A DNA stretch of 48,323 bases, taken from NCBI GenBank assembly GCA_937863605.1, contig CALMGN010000001.1, positions 1-48,323 of the forward strand, read 5' to 3'. The notes beneath the pieces are model-generated. The model saw only the letters and a program-made list of their open reading frames with translations, ran no database searches and was not told where the DNA came from. Of the stretch, positions 25,294 to 32,741 are shown piece after piece (the first letter of the stretch is position 1; every line of letters starts with the position of its first letter). The translations under genes were made by a program, and so were the position numbers. This DNA comes from an uncultured Anaerolineaceae bacterium (GTDB lineage Bacteria; Chloroflexota; Anaerolineae; Anaerolineales; Anaerolineaceae).

Positions 25294-26232
25294 TTACCCA
25301 AAATCGGTGGTTTCGGCCAGCGCCAGCGCACCGATTAGACCGACATTGTCACCCAGCGAGGCGGTCACAATTTGGACCTGCTCAAGGTAGGAATGGCCAA
25401 GAATATATTCCGGCAGCGCTTTCTTAATCGGTTCCAGGATCAAGGAGCCAGCGGAAATTACACCGCCGCCCAATATGACAATGGAAGGGTTGAACAGATG
25501 CAGGTAATCGGCGAGCGTATGACCGATGTAAGTGCCCGCTGACGTAATGGCCTGAATGGCAAGCGCGTCTCCAGCTGCTGCTGCCTGGCTGACGTCCGCA
25601 GCGCTGGGGTTCGGCACACCGGCCAGCGACGATTCGACGCCAAGACTGATTCGTTCGACTACATATTTGGCAATCGCTGTTCCTGACGCTACCGCCTCCA
25701 GGTGCCCGCGGTGACCGCAGCCGCACAACGGCCCATTGGGGATAATAGTGATGTGGCCAAATTCGCCTGCCAGACCGCGATGGCCCACCATCAACTTGCC
25801 GTTGACGATGGCGCCGCCGCCAATGCCGGTGCTAATGGTCAGGAAAAGCAGGTTATCATGCCCTTTGCCGGCGCCGTAGCGCCACTCGCCAAGCGCCGCC
25901 AGGTTGGCGTCATTGCCAACCAGGACCGGCACGTGGAATTGTTCTTCCAGGAGGCGGCGAATTGGAAGGTTGATCCATCCCGGGACGTTGGGGGCTTCGA
26001 GGATGACCCCTTCATTTTTATCCAGGTAGCCAGGTACCGCCACCACAATTGCTGCCACCATGGTCGATGCTGGCCAAATCTCTTTGAAAAGCCCAATCAT
26101 GCGCTCGATGGGCGTCTGCACTTTATCGCGCGTGCGAATTTTCTTGATTTGCAGCGGAATGGGGTTCCCCGATTGGAACACGGCTGCCCGAATTTGCGTC
26201 CCGCCAATATCCGCAACAACGTACGTTTCCAT
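25294..26232 (-). CDS. ROK family sugar kinase (glucokinase-like)
   Basis: The 312-aa protein has the phosphate-1 loop VADIGGTQIRAAV at the N-terminus, the catalytic segment VGNDANLAALGEW (about residue 105) and the ROK zinc motif. The motif here reads GPLCGCGHRGHLE, so the last of the usual three cysteines is a His, a variant seen in other ROK proteins. Glucokinase is the commonest activity for stand-alone ROK kinases of this size, but other hexoses or N-acetylmannosamine are possible. No DNA-binding domain is present. The -10 box lies so close to ATG 26232 that transcription would begin about one base before it. It is divergent from glmR. Confidence 0.88.
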   Translation of the reverse strand: METYVVADIGGTQIRAAVFQSGNPIPLQIKKIRTRDKVQTPIERMIGLFKEIWPASTMVAAIVVAVPGYLDKNEGVILEAPNVPGWINLPIRRLLEEQFHVPVLVGNDANLAALGEWRYGAGKGHDNLLFLTISTGIGGGAIVNGKLMVGHRGLAGEFGHITIIPNGPLCGCGHRGHLEAVASGTAIAKYVVERISLGVESSLAGVPNPSAADVSQAAAAGDALAIQAITSAGTYIGHTLADYLHLFNPSIVILGGGVISAGSLILEPIKKALPEYILGHSYLEQVQIVTASLGDNVGLIGALALAETTDFG

Positions 26233-26239
26233 ACTCGCG

Positions 26240-26248
26240 ATTATAGCA
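26240..26248 (-). promoter_or_regulatory. Extended -10 promoter abutting the ROK kinase start
   Basis: TG-C-TATAAT on the minus strand, with a weak -35 (TGACCG at 17 bases or ATGACC at 18). The predicted start (about 26233) is next to the ATG, with no room for an SD. Confidence 0.6.
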
Positions 26249-26336
26249 CAGAGGGCTTTACCCGGTCATAGGGAGCACATGGGTGGATGGCAAACAATGC
26301 ATATGTCAGACATGTTTGGACATCCTGGCCGAATCG

Positions 26337-26365
26337 TTGACGTACAAATAAAAGAGAATTATAAA
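26337..26365 (+). promoter_or_regulatory. Promoter for glmR with very short predicted leader
   Basis: TTGACG (26337-26342), exactly 17 bases, TATAAA (26360-26365). The start near 26372 lies 3 bases before the ATG, which places the SD-like AGAGG (26367-26371) upstream of the transcript. Confidence 0.65.
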
Positions 26366-26374
26366 TAGAGGTAT

Positions 26375-27727
26375 ATGCAGTCAAGGCAGAAATCCTGGTT
26401 AAGCCGCGTTTTCTCAGGCGCCCGGCCGCTCTTACGCTGGCTGGAACCGGGCATTGGTGTTAAACGGTACTTTTTCGTATTTCTAGCCGGCACAACCCTG
26501 CTCGGGGTTGGGTTGACTTTGTTAATTTTGGATGTTTACCGGACTGCGCCAAATACCTGGTGGCTGCCGATTTTTTCTTCGCTTTCTTTGCGGGGCTTGG
26601 AACGCCCGCTGCGGATTTTGATTTTTGGCGGAATCGGGATCGGACTGGTTTTATACAGCGTGATGGGAATCAACCGCTCGCTATTGAAACCGTTTGTCCG
26701 GCCGGGGAAACAACTGCTCGACACCGTCACCAATTACCGCCGGCGCGATCGCGGTCCGCGGGTGGTTGCTATTGGCGGCGGCAATGGGCTTTCCTCTTTA
26801 TTGCGGGGGATCAAATTTTATACGCATAACATCACAGCGATCGTCACGGTAGCGGATGACGGCGGGTCATCGGGCGAGCTGCGCCAAAGATTAGGGGTGC
26901 TTCCTCCCGGCGACATCCGCAACTGTCTGGCGGCTTTGTCCGACGACGAGGAGCTGATCACACAGTTATTCAAGTACCGCTTCGGGGAATCGGCCGGGTT
27001 AACTGGCCACAGCCTTGGCAACCTGTTAATCACTGCGCTTTCGGATATCACTGGAAGTTTTGAATCGGCGGTGGCTGAATCCGGCAAGGTGTTGGCGGTG
27101 CGCGGGCGCGTGTTACCCTCCACCTTGCATGATGTTAAACTGGTCGCTGATCTGCATCAGGCGGGATCTGACCGTGAGGTGCGGGTGAAGGGCGAAAGCA
27201 ACATCCCCACCACGCCGGGCAAGGTGCAGCGGGTTTGGCTGGACCCGAACAATCCCGAGGCCTACCCACCCGCTATTCAGGCGATCCTGGGCGCGGAGTT
27301 GATCATCATCGGCCCTGGGAGTTTGTTTACCAGCATTTTGCCCAATTTACTGGTCCCGGATATTGCCGCAGCTTTGAAAGCCAGCCGGGCTTACAAGTTT
27401 TTTGTCTGCAACGTGGCCACCCAACCTGGCGAAACAGATGGATTTTCCAGTTACGATCATGTCCGTGCCATAGAACAGCATCTGGGTGGAAGGGTATTTC
27501 ACCTGGTATTGTGTAATTCAAAGGTAATGACCGGGCTGCCAGATGATGTCCAACAGGTGATGGCGGAGTTAAAATTGGAAGAGAATTATGCGGTTTACAC
27601 TGCCAACCTGGTGGATGAAGAGCAGCCGTGGCGCCATGACGCGATCAAATTAGCGCGTTCCATCATGGATTTGTTCTTTGAGCGCACCGGACCGCAATCA
27701 TTAAGAGAAGATAACCCTGTTCGGTAG
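26375..27727 (+). CDS. glmR: Membrane-anchored GlmR/YvcK family UDP-GlcNAc-binding regulator
   Basis: YvcK/GlmR proteins bind UDP-GlcNAc and tune carbon flow between gluconeogenesis, glycolysis and cell-wall precursors. The core (about residues 128-440) has VVAIGGGNGLSSLLRGIK, TVADDGGSSGELRQRLGVLPPGDIRNCLAAL and TGHSLGNLL. Unlike the soluble B. subtilis protein, this one carries about 125 extra N-terminal residues with two predicted membrane helices (about 31-53 and 80-97) and a basic linker, anchoring the core to the inner face of the membrane. The gene precedes gap and pgk, which suits a carbon-flux role. An alternative annotation is the CofD-like fold, shared by 2-phospho-L-lactate transferases. 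Confidence 0.9.
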   Translation: MQSRQKSWLSRVFSGARPLLRWLEPGIGVKRYFFVFLAGTTLLGVGLTLLILDVYRTAPNTWWLPIFSSLSLRGLERPLRILIFGGIGIGLVLYSVMGINRSLLKPFVRPGKQLLDTVTNYRRRDRGPRVVAIGGGNGLSSLLRGIKFYTHNITAIVTVADDGGSSGELRQRLGVLPPGDIRNCLAALSDDEELITQLFKYRFGESAGLTGHSLGNLLITALSDITGSFESAVAESGKVLAVRGRVLPSTLHDVKLVADLHQAGSDREVRVKGESNIPTTPGKVQRVWLDPNNPEAYPPAIQAILGAELIIIGPGSLFTSILPNLLVPDIAAALKASRAYKFFVCNVATQPGETDGFSSYDHVRAIEQHLGGRVFHLVLCNSKVMTGLPDDVQQVMAELKLEENYAVYTANLVDEEQPWRHDAIKLARSIMDLFFERTGPQSLREDNPVR

Positions 27728-27784
27728 GTTAACCCCCGCCGGATGGGATGATACTCATTTTTGTAAGGACCTAGGAGGTTTAGC

Positions 27785-28837
27785 ATGACAGTAAAAGTTG
27801 GTATCAATGGGTTCGGCCGCATCGGCCGGCAGGTGTTAAAGGCCATTATCGAAAACTACCCCGATGAATTGGAAGTAGTTGCGGTTAACGACCTCTTCGA
27901 TCCGAAAACAAATGCCCATCTGTTCAAATATGACTCGAACTACGGCATTTTCCCGGGCACAGTGGAAGTGGTAGAAAGCGATCTACTGATCAACGGCAAA
28001 AAGGTCAGAACGTTTGCTGAAAAAGATCCCGGCATGCTGCCCTGGAAGGAGCTTGGCGTCGAAATCGTGATTGAGTCTACCGGCGTTTTCACCGATGCGA
28101 TTGGTGACCCAGCCAAAGGCAAGGCTGGCGCTCGTACGCACATTGATTCCGGCGGAGCGAAGAAGGTTATCATCAGCGCCCCTGCCAAAAACGAGGATTT
28201 GACGGTTGTGCTGGGTGTCAACGAAGACAAATATGACCCCGCCAAGCATCACGTCATTTCAAACGCGTCCTGCACCACCAACTGCCTGGCTCCGGCAGTG
28301 AAGGTTGTTCACCAAAACCTCGGCATTATCAACGCAGTAATGACCACCATTCACTCGTACACCAATGACCAGGTGATCCTGGACCAAGGTCACAAGAAGG
28401 AAATGCGCCGCTCCCGTGCTGCCGGGCTTAACATCATCCCGACCACCACCGGTGCTGCGAAGGCCATTGCATTGGTCATGCCCGAACTGAAGGGGAAATT
28501 CGACGGCTTCTCACTGCGCGTTCCGACTCCCACCGTTTCCATCGTCGATTTCGTCGCTACGGTCGAAAAATCGACTACCAAAGAAGACTTGAACAATTTG
28601 TTTATCGAAGCTTCCAAGGGCAAACTCAAGGGCATTCTGGGCGTTACTCACGGGGAATACGGCGATCCGCTGGTTTCGATGGACTTTAAGGGCGACCCGC
28701 GCTCCTCGATTGTCGATCTTCCTTTGAGCATGGTCATGGGCGGAAATTTGATCAAAGTGGTGACCTGGTACGACAATGAATGGGGTTATTCCTGCCGCAC
28801 TGCCGACCTGGCTGCATTGATGGCAAAATCGCTCTAG
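27785..28837 (+). CDS. gap: Glyceraldehyde-3-phosphate dehydrogenase, type I
   Basis: The enzyme converts glyceraldehyde 3-phosphate to 1,3-bisphosphoglycerate. The 350-aa protein has the Rossmann start [13 protein letters not shown], the NAD-type VNDLFD, the active-site [12 protein letters not shown] with the catalytic Cys about residue 163, and DNEWGYSCR near the end. SD AGGAGG lies 6 bases before ATG 27785. pgk follows after 70 bases containing a strong hairpin, so gap and pgk form the usual glycolytic pair. Confidence 0.97.
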   Translation: MTVKVGINGFGRIGRQVLKAIIENYPDELEVVAVNDLFDPKTNAHLFKYDSNYGIFPGTVEVVESDLLINGKKVRTFAEKDPGMLPWKELGVEIVIESTGVFTDAIGDPAKGKAGARTHIDSGGAKKVIISAPAKNEDLTVVLGVNEDKYDPAKHHVISNASCTTNCLAPAVKVVHQNLGIINAVMTTIHSYTNDQVILDQGHKKEMRRSRAAGLNIIPTTTGAAKAIALVMPELKGKFDGFSLRVPTPTVSIVDFVATVEKSTTKEDLNNLFIEASKGKLKGILGVTHGEYGDPLVSMDFKGDPRSSIVDLPLSMVMGGNLIKVVTWYDNEWGYSCRTADLAALMAKSL

Positions 28838-28855
28838 ACTTATACTTGACCTTAC

Positions 28856-28883
28856 GGGCGCGGTTGCTTTATGCACCGCGCCC
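28856..28883 (+). other. Hairpin between gap and pgk
   Basis: GGGCGCGGT (28856-28864) pairs with ACCGCGCCC (28875-28883). Two more G:C pairs beyond a bulged T shorten the loop to TTTAT. The next bases are ATTAATT, not a T run, so this looks like an mRNA processing or stability element, or a weak attenuator, rather than a standard terminator. Confidence 0.55.
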
Positions 28884-28907
28884 ATTAATTAGATCGGGGA
28901 GACTTCC

Positions 28908-30083
28908 ATGTTTAGCAAGAAAACGGTTCGCGATATTGACGTAAAAGGCAAAAAAGTATTCGTGCGGGTGGATTTCAATGTACCAGTCAAGGACGGCGTG
29001 GTGGGGGATGACACCCGTGTTCAGGCTGCGCTGCCCACCATCCGCTATTTGCTGGATAACGGAGCGGCGGTGATATTGGCCTCGCACCTCGGTCGCCCGA
29101 AGGGTGGTCCGGATCCCAAATTCACCCTCAAACCGGTTGCCGATCATCTGAGCAAGCTGCTGGGTATGCCGGTAGCCTTCGCGGAGGATTGCATCGGTCC
29201 GGTTGCCGAAAAAGCTGCTAAAGCCTTGAAACCCGGCCAGGTACTGGTTTTGGAAAATACCCGTTTCCATCCCGAAGAAGAGAAAAATGGCGTGGAAATG
29301 TCGGAAGCGCTGGCTGGATTGGCAGATGTTTTCGTCAACGACGCGTTTGGCACCGCGCACCGCGCACATGCCTCTACGGCTGGTATCGCTGCCTATTTGC
29401 CGTCGGTTGCCGGTTTCCTGCTCGAAAAAGAGATCCAATACCTGGGGCAGGCCATCGACGACCCGAAACGTCCATTTGTTGCCATACTTGGCGGGGCGAA
29501 GATCAGCGACAAGATTGGCGTCATCCGCAATCTGCTCCAGAAAGCTGACGCGATCCTGATCGGCGGTGGTATGGCCAATACGTTCTTCAAAGCCGAAGGT
29601 TACCCGGTGGCTGATTCTCTGGTGGAGAATGAAGCCCTCGAAACTGCTCGGGAATTGTTGGCGATTGGCAAAACCAGGCTGCGCTTGCCGGTAGATATGG
29701 TCATCGCCGATAAGTTTGATGCCGAGGCAGCCGCCAGGACCATGCCGGCCGGCCCGGTTCCCGACGGCTGGCGGATCTTGGACATTGGCCCTGAGACCAT
29801 AGAAGCGTACTCTAAAGTGCTTAAAGGTGCTGGCACTGTGGTTTGGAACGGTCCGATGGGCGTGTTCGAATTCCCGCGCTTTGCGGCAGGGACGTTTGGC
29901 GTTGCCAAAGCGGTTTGTGAAAGTGGTGCGGTCAGCGTGGTCGGCGGCGGTGATTCGGTGGCAGCGATCAACGAGTCGGGGTTGGCAGATAAAATCACCC
30001 ACATTTCGACCGGCGGCGGCGCTTCGTTGGAAATGCTGGAGGGTTTAACCTTGCCCGGAGTTGCTGTACTGTTAGACAAATAA
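28908..30083 (+). CDS. pgk: Phosphoglycerate kinase
   Basis: PGK makes ATP from 1,3-bisphosphoglycerate. The 391-aa length is normal. Visible signatures are the N-terminal [51 protein letters not shown], and the nucleotide-binding [10 protein letters not shown] and [12 protein letters not shown] near the C-terminus. SD GGGGAGA precedes ATG 28908. It ends 25 bases before a strong terminator. A 377-aa ORF on the opposite strand is a codon-bias shadow. Confidence 0.97.
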   Translation: MFSKKTVRDIDVKGKKVFVRVDFNVPVKDGVVGDDTRVQAALPTIRYLLDNGAAVILASHLGRPKGGPDPKFTLKPVADHLSKLLGMPVAFAEDCIGPVAEKAAKALKPGQVLVLENTRFHPEEEKNGVEMSEALAGLADVFVNDAFGTAHRAHASTAGIAAYLPSVAGFLLEKEIQYLGQAIDDPKRPFVAILGGAKISDKIGVIRNLLQKADAILIGGGMANTFFKAEGYPVADSLVENEALETARELLAIGKTRLRLPVDMVIADKFDAEAAARTMPAGPVPDGWRILDIGPETIEAYSKVLKGAGTVVWNGPMGVFEFPRFAAGTFGVAKAVCESGAVSVVGGGDSVAAINESGLADKITHISTGGGASLEMLEGLTLPGVAVLLDK

Positions 30084-30108
30084 GCCGGGGTCATATTGTT
30101 GTACAATG

Positions 30109-30143
30109 GGTTTCGGGAGATATTCCTCCCGAAACCTTTTTTT
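30109..30143 (+). terminator. Rho-independent terminator after pgk
   Basis: An 11-bp perfect stem GGTTTCGGGAG/CTCCCGAAACC with a 6-base loop, followed directly by seven T residues. This is the clearest terminator of the window and closes the gap-pgk unit. Confidence 0.93.
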
Positions 30144-30217
30144 ATCCAGGCTTGAGGGAAAAATACGAACGGTCGCTGACAAGCGGCAAAGGTAAATTAC
30201 TCTTTGAAATCGAGAGA

Positions 30218-31315
30218 ATGAGTTTTGCTTCCATGGAGTATCATCCAAAATTGATATATTCTGGCGTTTTAGTAAAATACGGCGAACTGCTCGACATCCC
30301 GGCGCATACGCAGCCGGTCACGCTGCTGGAAGGCAATACTCCGCTGATTCCCATGCCGCGCCTGGCGCAGGAACTTGGCGGCGGGTTTGAACTGTGGGTC
30401 AAATTCGAGGGCATGAACCCCACCGGGTCGTTCAAGGACCGCGGCATGACAGTTGCCATTAGTGAGGCGGTCGGGCGCGGCGTTCAGGCGGTGATTTGCG
30501 CCTCGACCGGCAATACGGCTGCGTCCGCAGCGGCTTATGCTGCCCGGGCTGGTCGGCGGGCAGTGGTGATCATCCCGCAGGGCAAGGTTGCAGCCGGAAA
30601 ACTGGCAGGTGCCATTGCCTATGGCGCAGAAGTGATCCAGATTGACGGCTCGTTCGATGATGCGCTCAACCTGGTGCTGGAAATCAGTCAGCACTACCCG
30701 ATCGCGCTGGTCAACTCGCTCAATCCTTATCGTCTGGAAGGACAAAAGACGGCAGCCTTCGAAATTTGCGATGTATTGGGCAGCGCCCCGGATTGGTTGT
30801 GCCTGCCGGTTGGCAACGCCGGGAATATCACATCCTATTGGATGGGATTTAAACAATACCAGGAGTTGCGCCAAACCGGGTTACCCCGCATCCTTGGCGT
30901 TCAGGCTGCCGGGTCAGCACCGCTGGTGCTGGGTTACCCGGTGGAACACCCGGAGACGGTGGCAACCGCCATCCGGATTGGCAAACCAGCCCGCGGTGAA
31001 CAAGCCCTGCAGGCCGCTGAAGAATCTAATGGGCGCATTATGGCGGTTAGTGATGATGAAATATTGGCCATGCAGCGCCAGCTGGCTGCCAGCGGGGTGT
31101 GGGTGGAACCGGCGTCTGCTGCCGGGTTGGCCGGGTTGAAGCACGAACTGTTGGCTGGACACCTCAACCTGAAGGGTCAGCGCGTGGTAGCGGTTTGCAC
31201 GGGTCATGGGTTGAAAGATCCGGATATCATCGTGAAGCAATTCACTGCCCCGAAAGTGCTGCCCGCCGAACTCTCAGCGTTGGAAGATGCAGTCATGGGT
31301 GAGGGGCGAAAATGA
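30218..31315 (+). CDS. thrC: Threonine synthase
   Basis: Threonine synthase converts O-phosphohomoserine to threonine with PLP. The protein has LLEGNTPLIP, the PLP-lysine motif NPTGSFKDRGMT, ASTGNTAASAAAYAARAG, a glycine-rich phosphate loop LPVGNAGNITSYWMGF and the C-terminal VCTGHGLKDPD. The length (365 aa from ATG 30218) suits the short bacterial type. The start is uncertain: the track uses TTG 30152, just after the pgk terminator; ATG 30218 and ATG 30233 are both possible, and none has a good SD. The stop overlaps thrB by 4 bases (ATGA), the usual thrC-thrB coupling. Confidence 0.9.
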   Translation: MSFASMEYHPKLIYSGVLVKYGELLDIPAHTQPVTLLEGNTPLIPMPRLAQELGGGFELWVKFEGMNPTGSFKDRGMTVAISEAVGRGVQAVICASTGNTAASAAAYAARAGRRAVVIIPQGKVAAGKLAGAIAYGAEVIQIDGSFDDALNLVLEISQHYPIALVNSLNPYRLEGQKTAAFEICDVLGSAPDWLCLPVGNAGNITSYWMGFKQYQELRQTGLPRILGVQAAGSAPLVLGYPVEHPETVATAIRIGKPARGEQALQAAEESNGRIMAVSDDEILAMQRQLAASGVWVEPASAAGLAGLKHELLAGHLNLKGQRVVAVCTGHGLKDPDIIVKQFTAPKVLPAELSALEDAVMGEGRK

Positions 31316-32223
31316 CCCCCGGGGCTGTGACCGTCCGCGTTCCGGCGACTACCGCCAACCTGGGTCCTGGCTTTGACTGCCTGGGGCTGGCCCTTGACCT
31401 GTGGAATACCTGCACATTCACAGTCAAACCGGGCGAAGTGCGGGTGGAGGTTGAGGGAGAAGGCGCTGGTCATTTGCCGGTCAATGCGCATAACCTGATT
31501 GCCCGGGCGTTTTTTGAAGTATACCGCCGGCAAGGACAGTTGCTGCCGGTCGGGGTGCGTATTGGCTGCGAAAACCGCATTCCACTGGGTTCGGGTTTAG
31601 GCTCGAGTGCGGCAGCGGTGGTGGCAGGCATTGCCGGGGCGAATACGATTTTGGGAAGTCCGCTGACCCTGCTCGATATGTTGCGCATAGCCAATGAATT
31701 GGAAGGACATCCGGATAATGCTGCAGCGGCGTTGTTTGGCGGGTTGACGGTGGTCACAAGCGATTCAACCGGATTCCCTATGGTACAAAAAATGGATTGC
31801 CAACCCTGGCAGGTGACAGTAGTTTTGCCAGAATTTAAGCTCTCAACTATTCAAGCCCGACGGGCGCTGCCTGAACAGGTGTTTTTGCGGGATGCCATCT
31901 TCAATATCGGGCATTCGCTGTTGGCAGTAGAAGCGCTGCGAACCGGCGACCGCGAGCTGCTTTTTCGCGCGCTGGACGACCGGCTGCACCAACCTTACCG
32001 CCTAAAGCTGATTCCAGGGGCTGAATCCGCTCTCCAGGCTGCCAGATCCCTTGGGGCGCCGGCCGCGCTCTCCGGGGCGGGTCCGAGTATCATTGCCTTC
32101 CCGGCAGAAAATCCAGAAGCAGTTCAGTCCGCGATGCAGAACGCATTCCGGGAAGCCGGAGTGGCTTCCCGCGCATGGACCTTAAAACCATCCTTCATTG
32201 GATTAATAACTGAGTTTACCTAG
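31312..32223 (+). CDS. thrB: Homoserine kinase
   Basis: This GHMP-family kinase phosphorylates homoserine, making the substrate of the preceding enzyme. The 303-aa protein starts with VRVPATTANLGPGFDCLGLAL and has the GHMP ATP-binding motif PLGSGLGSSAAAVVAG (about residue 91) and the C-terminal SGAGPSIIAF. The ATG overlaps the thrC stop. It is followed by the rpsT promoter. Confidence 0.95.
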   Translation: MTPGAVTVRVPATTANLGPGFDCLGLALDLWNTCTFTVKPGEVRVEVEGEGAGHLPVNAHNLIARAFFEVYRRQGQLLPVGVRIGCENRIPLGSGLGSSAAAVVAGIAGANTILGSPLTLLDMLRIANELEGHPDNAAAALFGGLTVVTSDSTGFPMVQKMDCQPWQVTVVLPEFKLSTIQARRALPEQVFLRDAIFNIGHSLLAVEALRTGDRELLFRALDDRLHQPYRLKLIPGAESALQAARSLGAPAALSGAGPSIIAFPAENPEAVQSAMQNAFREAGVASRAWTLKPSFIGLITEFT

Positions 32224-32228
32224 CACAC

Positions 32229-32257
32229 TGGACAAAACCGCTTGCATAGAGTAGAAT
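32229..32257 (+). promoter_or_regulatory. Promoter for rpsT
   Basis: TGGACA (32229-32234), 17 bases, TAGAAT (32252-32257). The predicted start near 32264 gives a leader of about 36 bases. Confidence 0.65.
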
Positions 32258-32299
32258 TCGAGGTCGCAATTCGTTGAACGATTATCTGGAGGAAGTACT

Positions 32300-32566
32300 T
32301 TGGCAAACATTAAGTCTCAAATCAAGCGCAACAAGCAGAACGAAACCCGCCGCCTGCGCAACCGCTTTTACCTGGGCAACGCCCGCAAAGCCGTCAGCAA
32401 AGCCGTTGTGGCTTTAGGTGAAGGTGAACAGGCCGAATCGCGCGAAGCGGTTCTGCTGGCTGTCCGCGCGCTCGACAAGGCTGCTGAAAAAGGCATCATC
32501 CACAAGAACAATGCCGCGCGCCGCAAGAGCCGCCTGATGAAGCGCCTGGCTACGCTGGCTAAGTAA
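32300..32566 (+). CDS. rpsT: Small ribosomal subunit protein bS20
   Basis: The 88-aa basic protein (ANIKSQIKRNKQNETRRLRNR at the start, KGIIHKNNAARRKSRLMKRL near the end) is full-length S20, which binds 16S rRNA early in 30S assembly. The start codon is TTG, with a strong SD (CTGGAGGAAG) 4 bases upstream. E. coli rpsT also starts with UUG, a feature tied to its autoregulation, so the weak start may be a conserved control here. The gene has its own promoter and terminator and so is probably monocistronic. Confidence 0.96.
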   Translation: MANIKSQIKRNKQNETRRLRNRFYLGNARKAVSKAVVALGEGEQAESREAVLLAVRALDKAAEKGIIHKNNAARRKSRLMKRLATLAK

Positions 32567-32571
32567 ATCCA

Positions 32572-32629
32572 ACCCGCTCAGCGGGTATTCCGAATGAACA
32601 TTGCAGCGGGAGGACCTCCTCCCGCTTTT
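32572..32629 (+). terminator. Palindrome and rho-independent terminator after rpsT
   Basis: A short perfect inverted repeat ACCCGCT-C-AGCGGGT (32572-32586) follows the stop. Then a GC-rich stem GCGGGAGG/CCTCCCGC (32606-32613 with 32618-32625) is followed by TTTTG. Confidence 0.75.
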
Positions 32630-32676
32630 GCATCGGTTGTCAGTAATGGGGGAGAGCACTCGACGTAATAGCGCTG

Positions 32677-32685
32677 TGATATAAT
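32677..32685 (+). promoter_or_regulatory. Extended -10 promoter for argS
   Basis: TG-A-TATAAT is a perfect extended -10 with no clear -35. The leader of about 50 bases contains a small hairpin TTGGCA/TGCCAA (32693-32714). Confidence 0.6.
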
Positions 32686-32741
32686 TTCAACGTTGGCAAT
32701 AGGCGACCTGCCAATAATTTCACCTTAAGGCTCCGCGACCC

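Noticed and set aside
25702-26271. 189-aa plus-strand ORF opposite the ROK kinase
   Set aside because: Shadow of the kinase gene, with no recognisable domain or SD.
28869-30002. 377-aa ORF on the minus strand opposite pgk
   Set aside because: It mirrors the pgk reading frame, its residue pattern resembles no family, and pgk is unmistakable. Codon bias of GC-rich genes produces such shadows.
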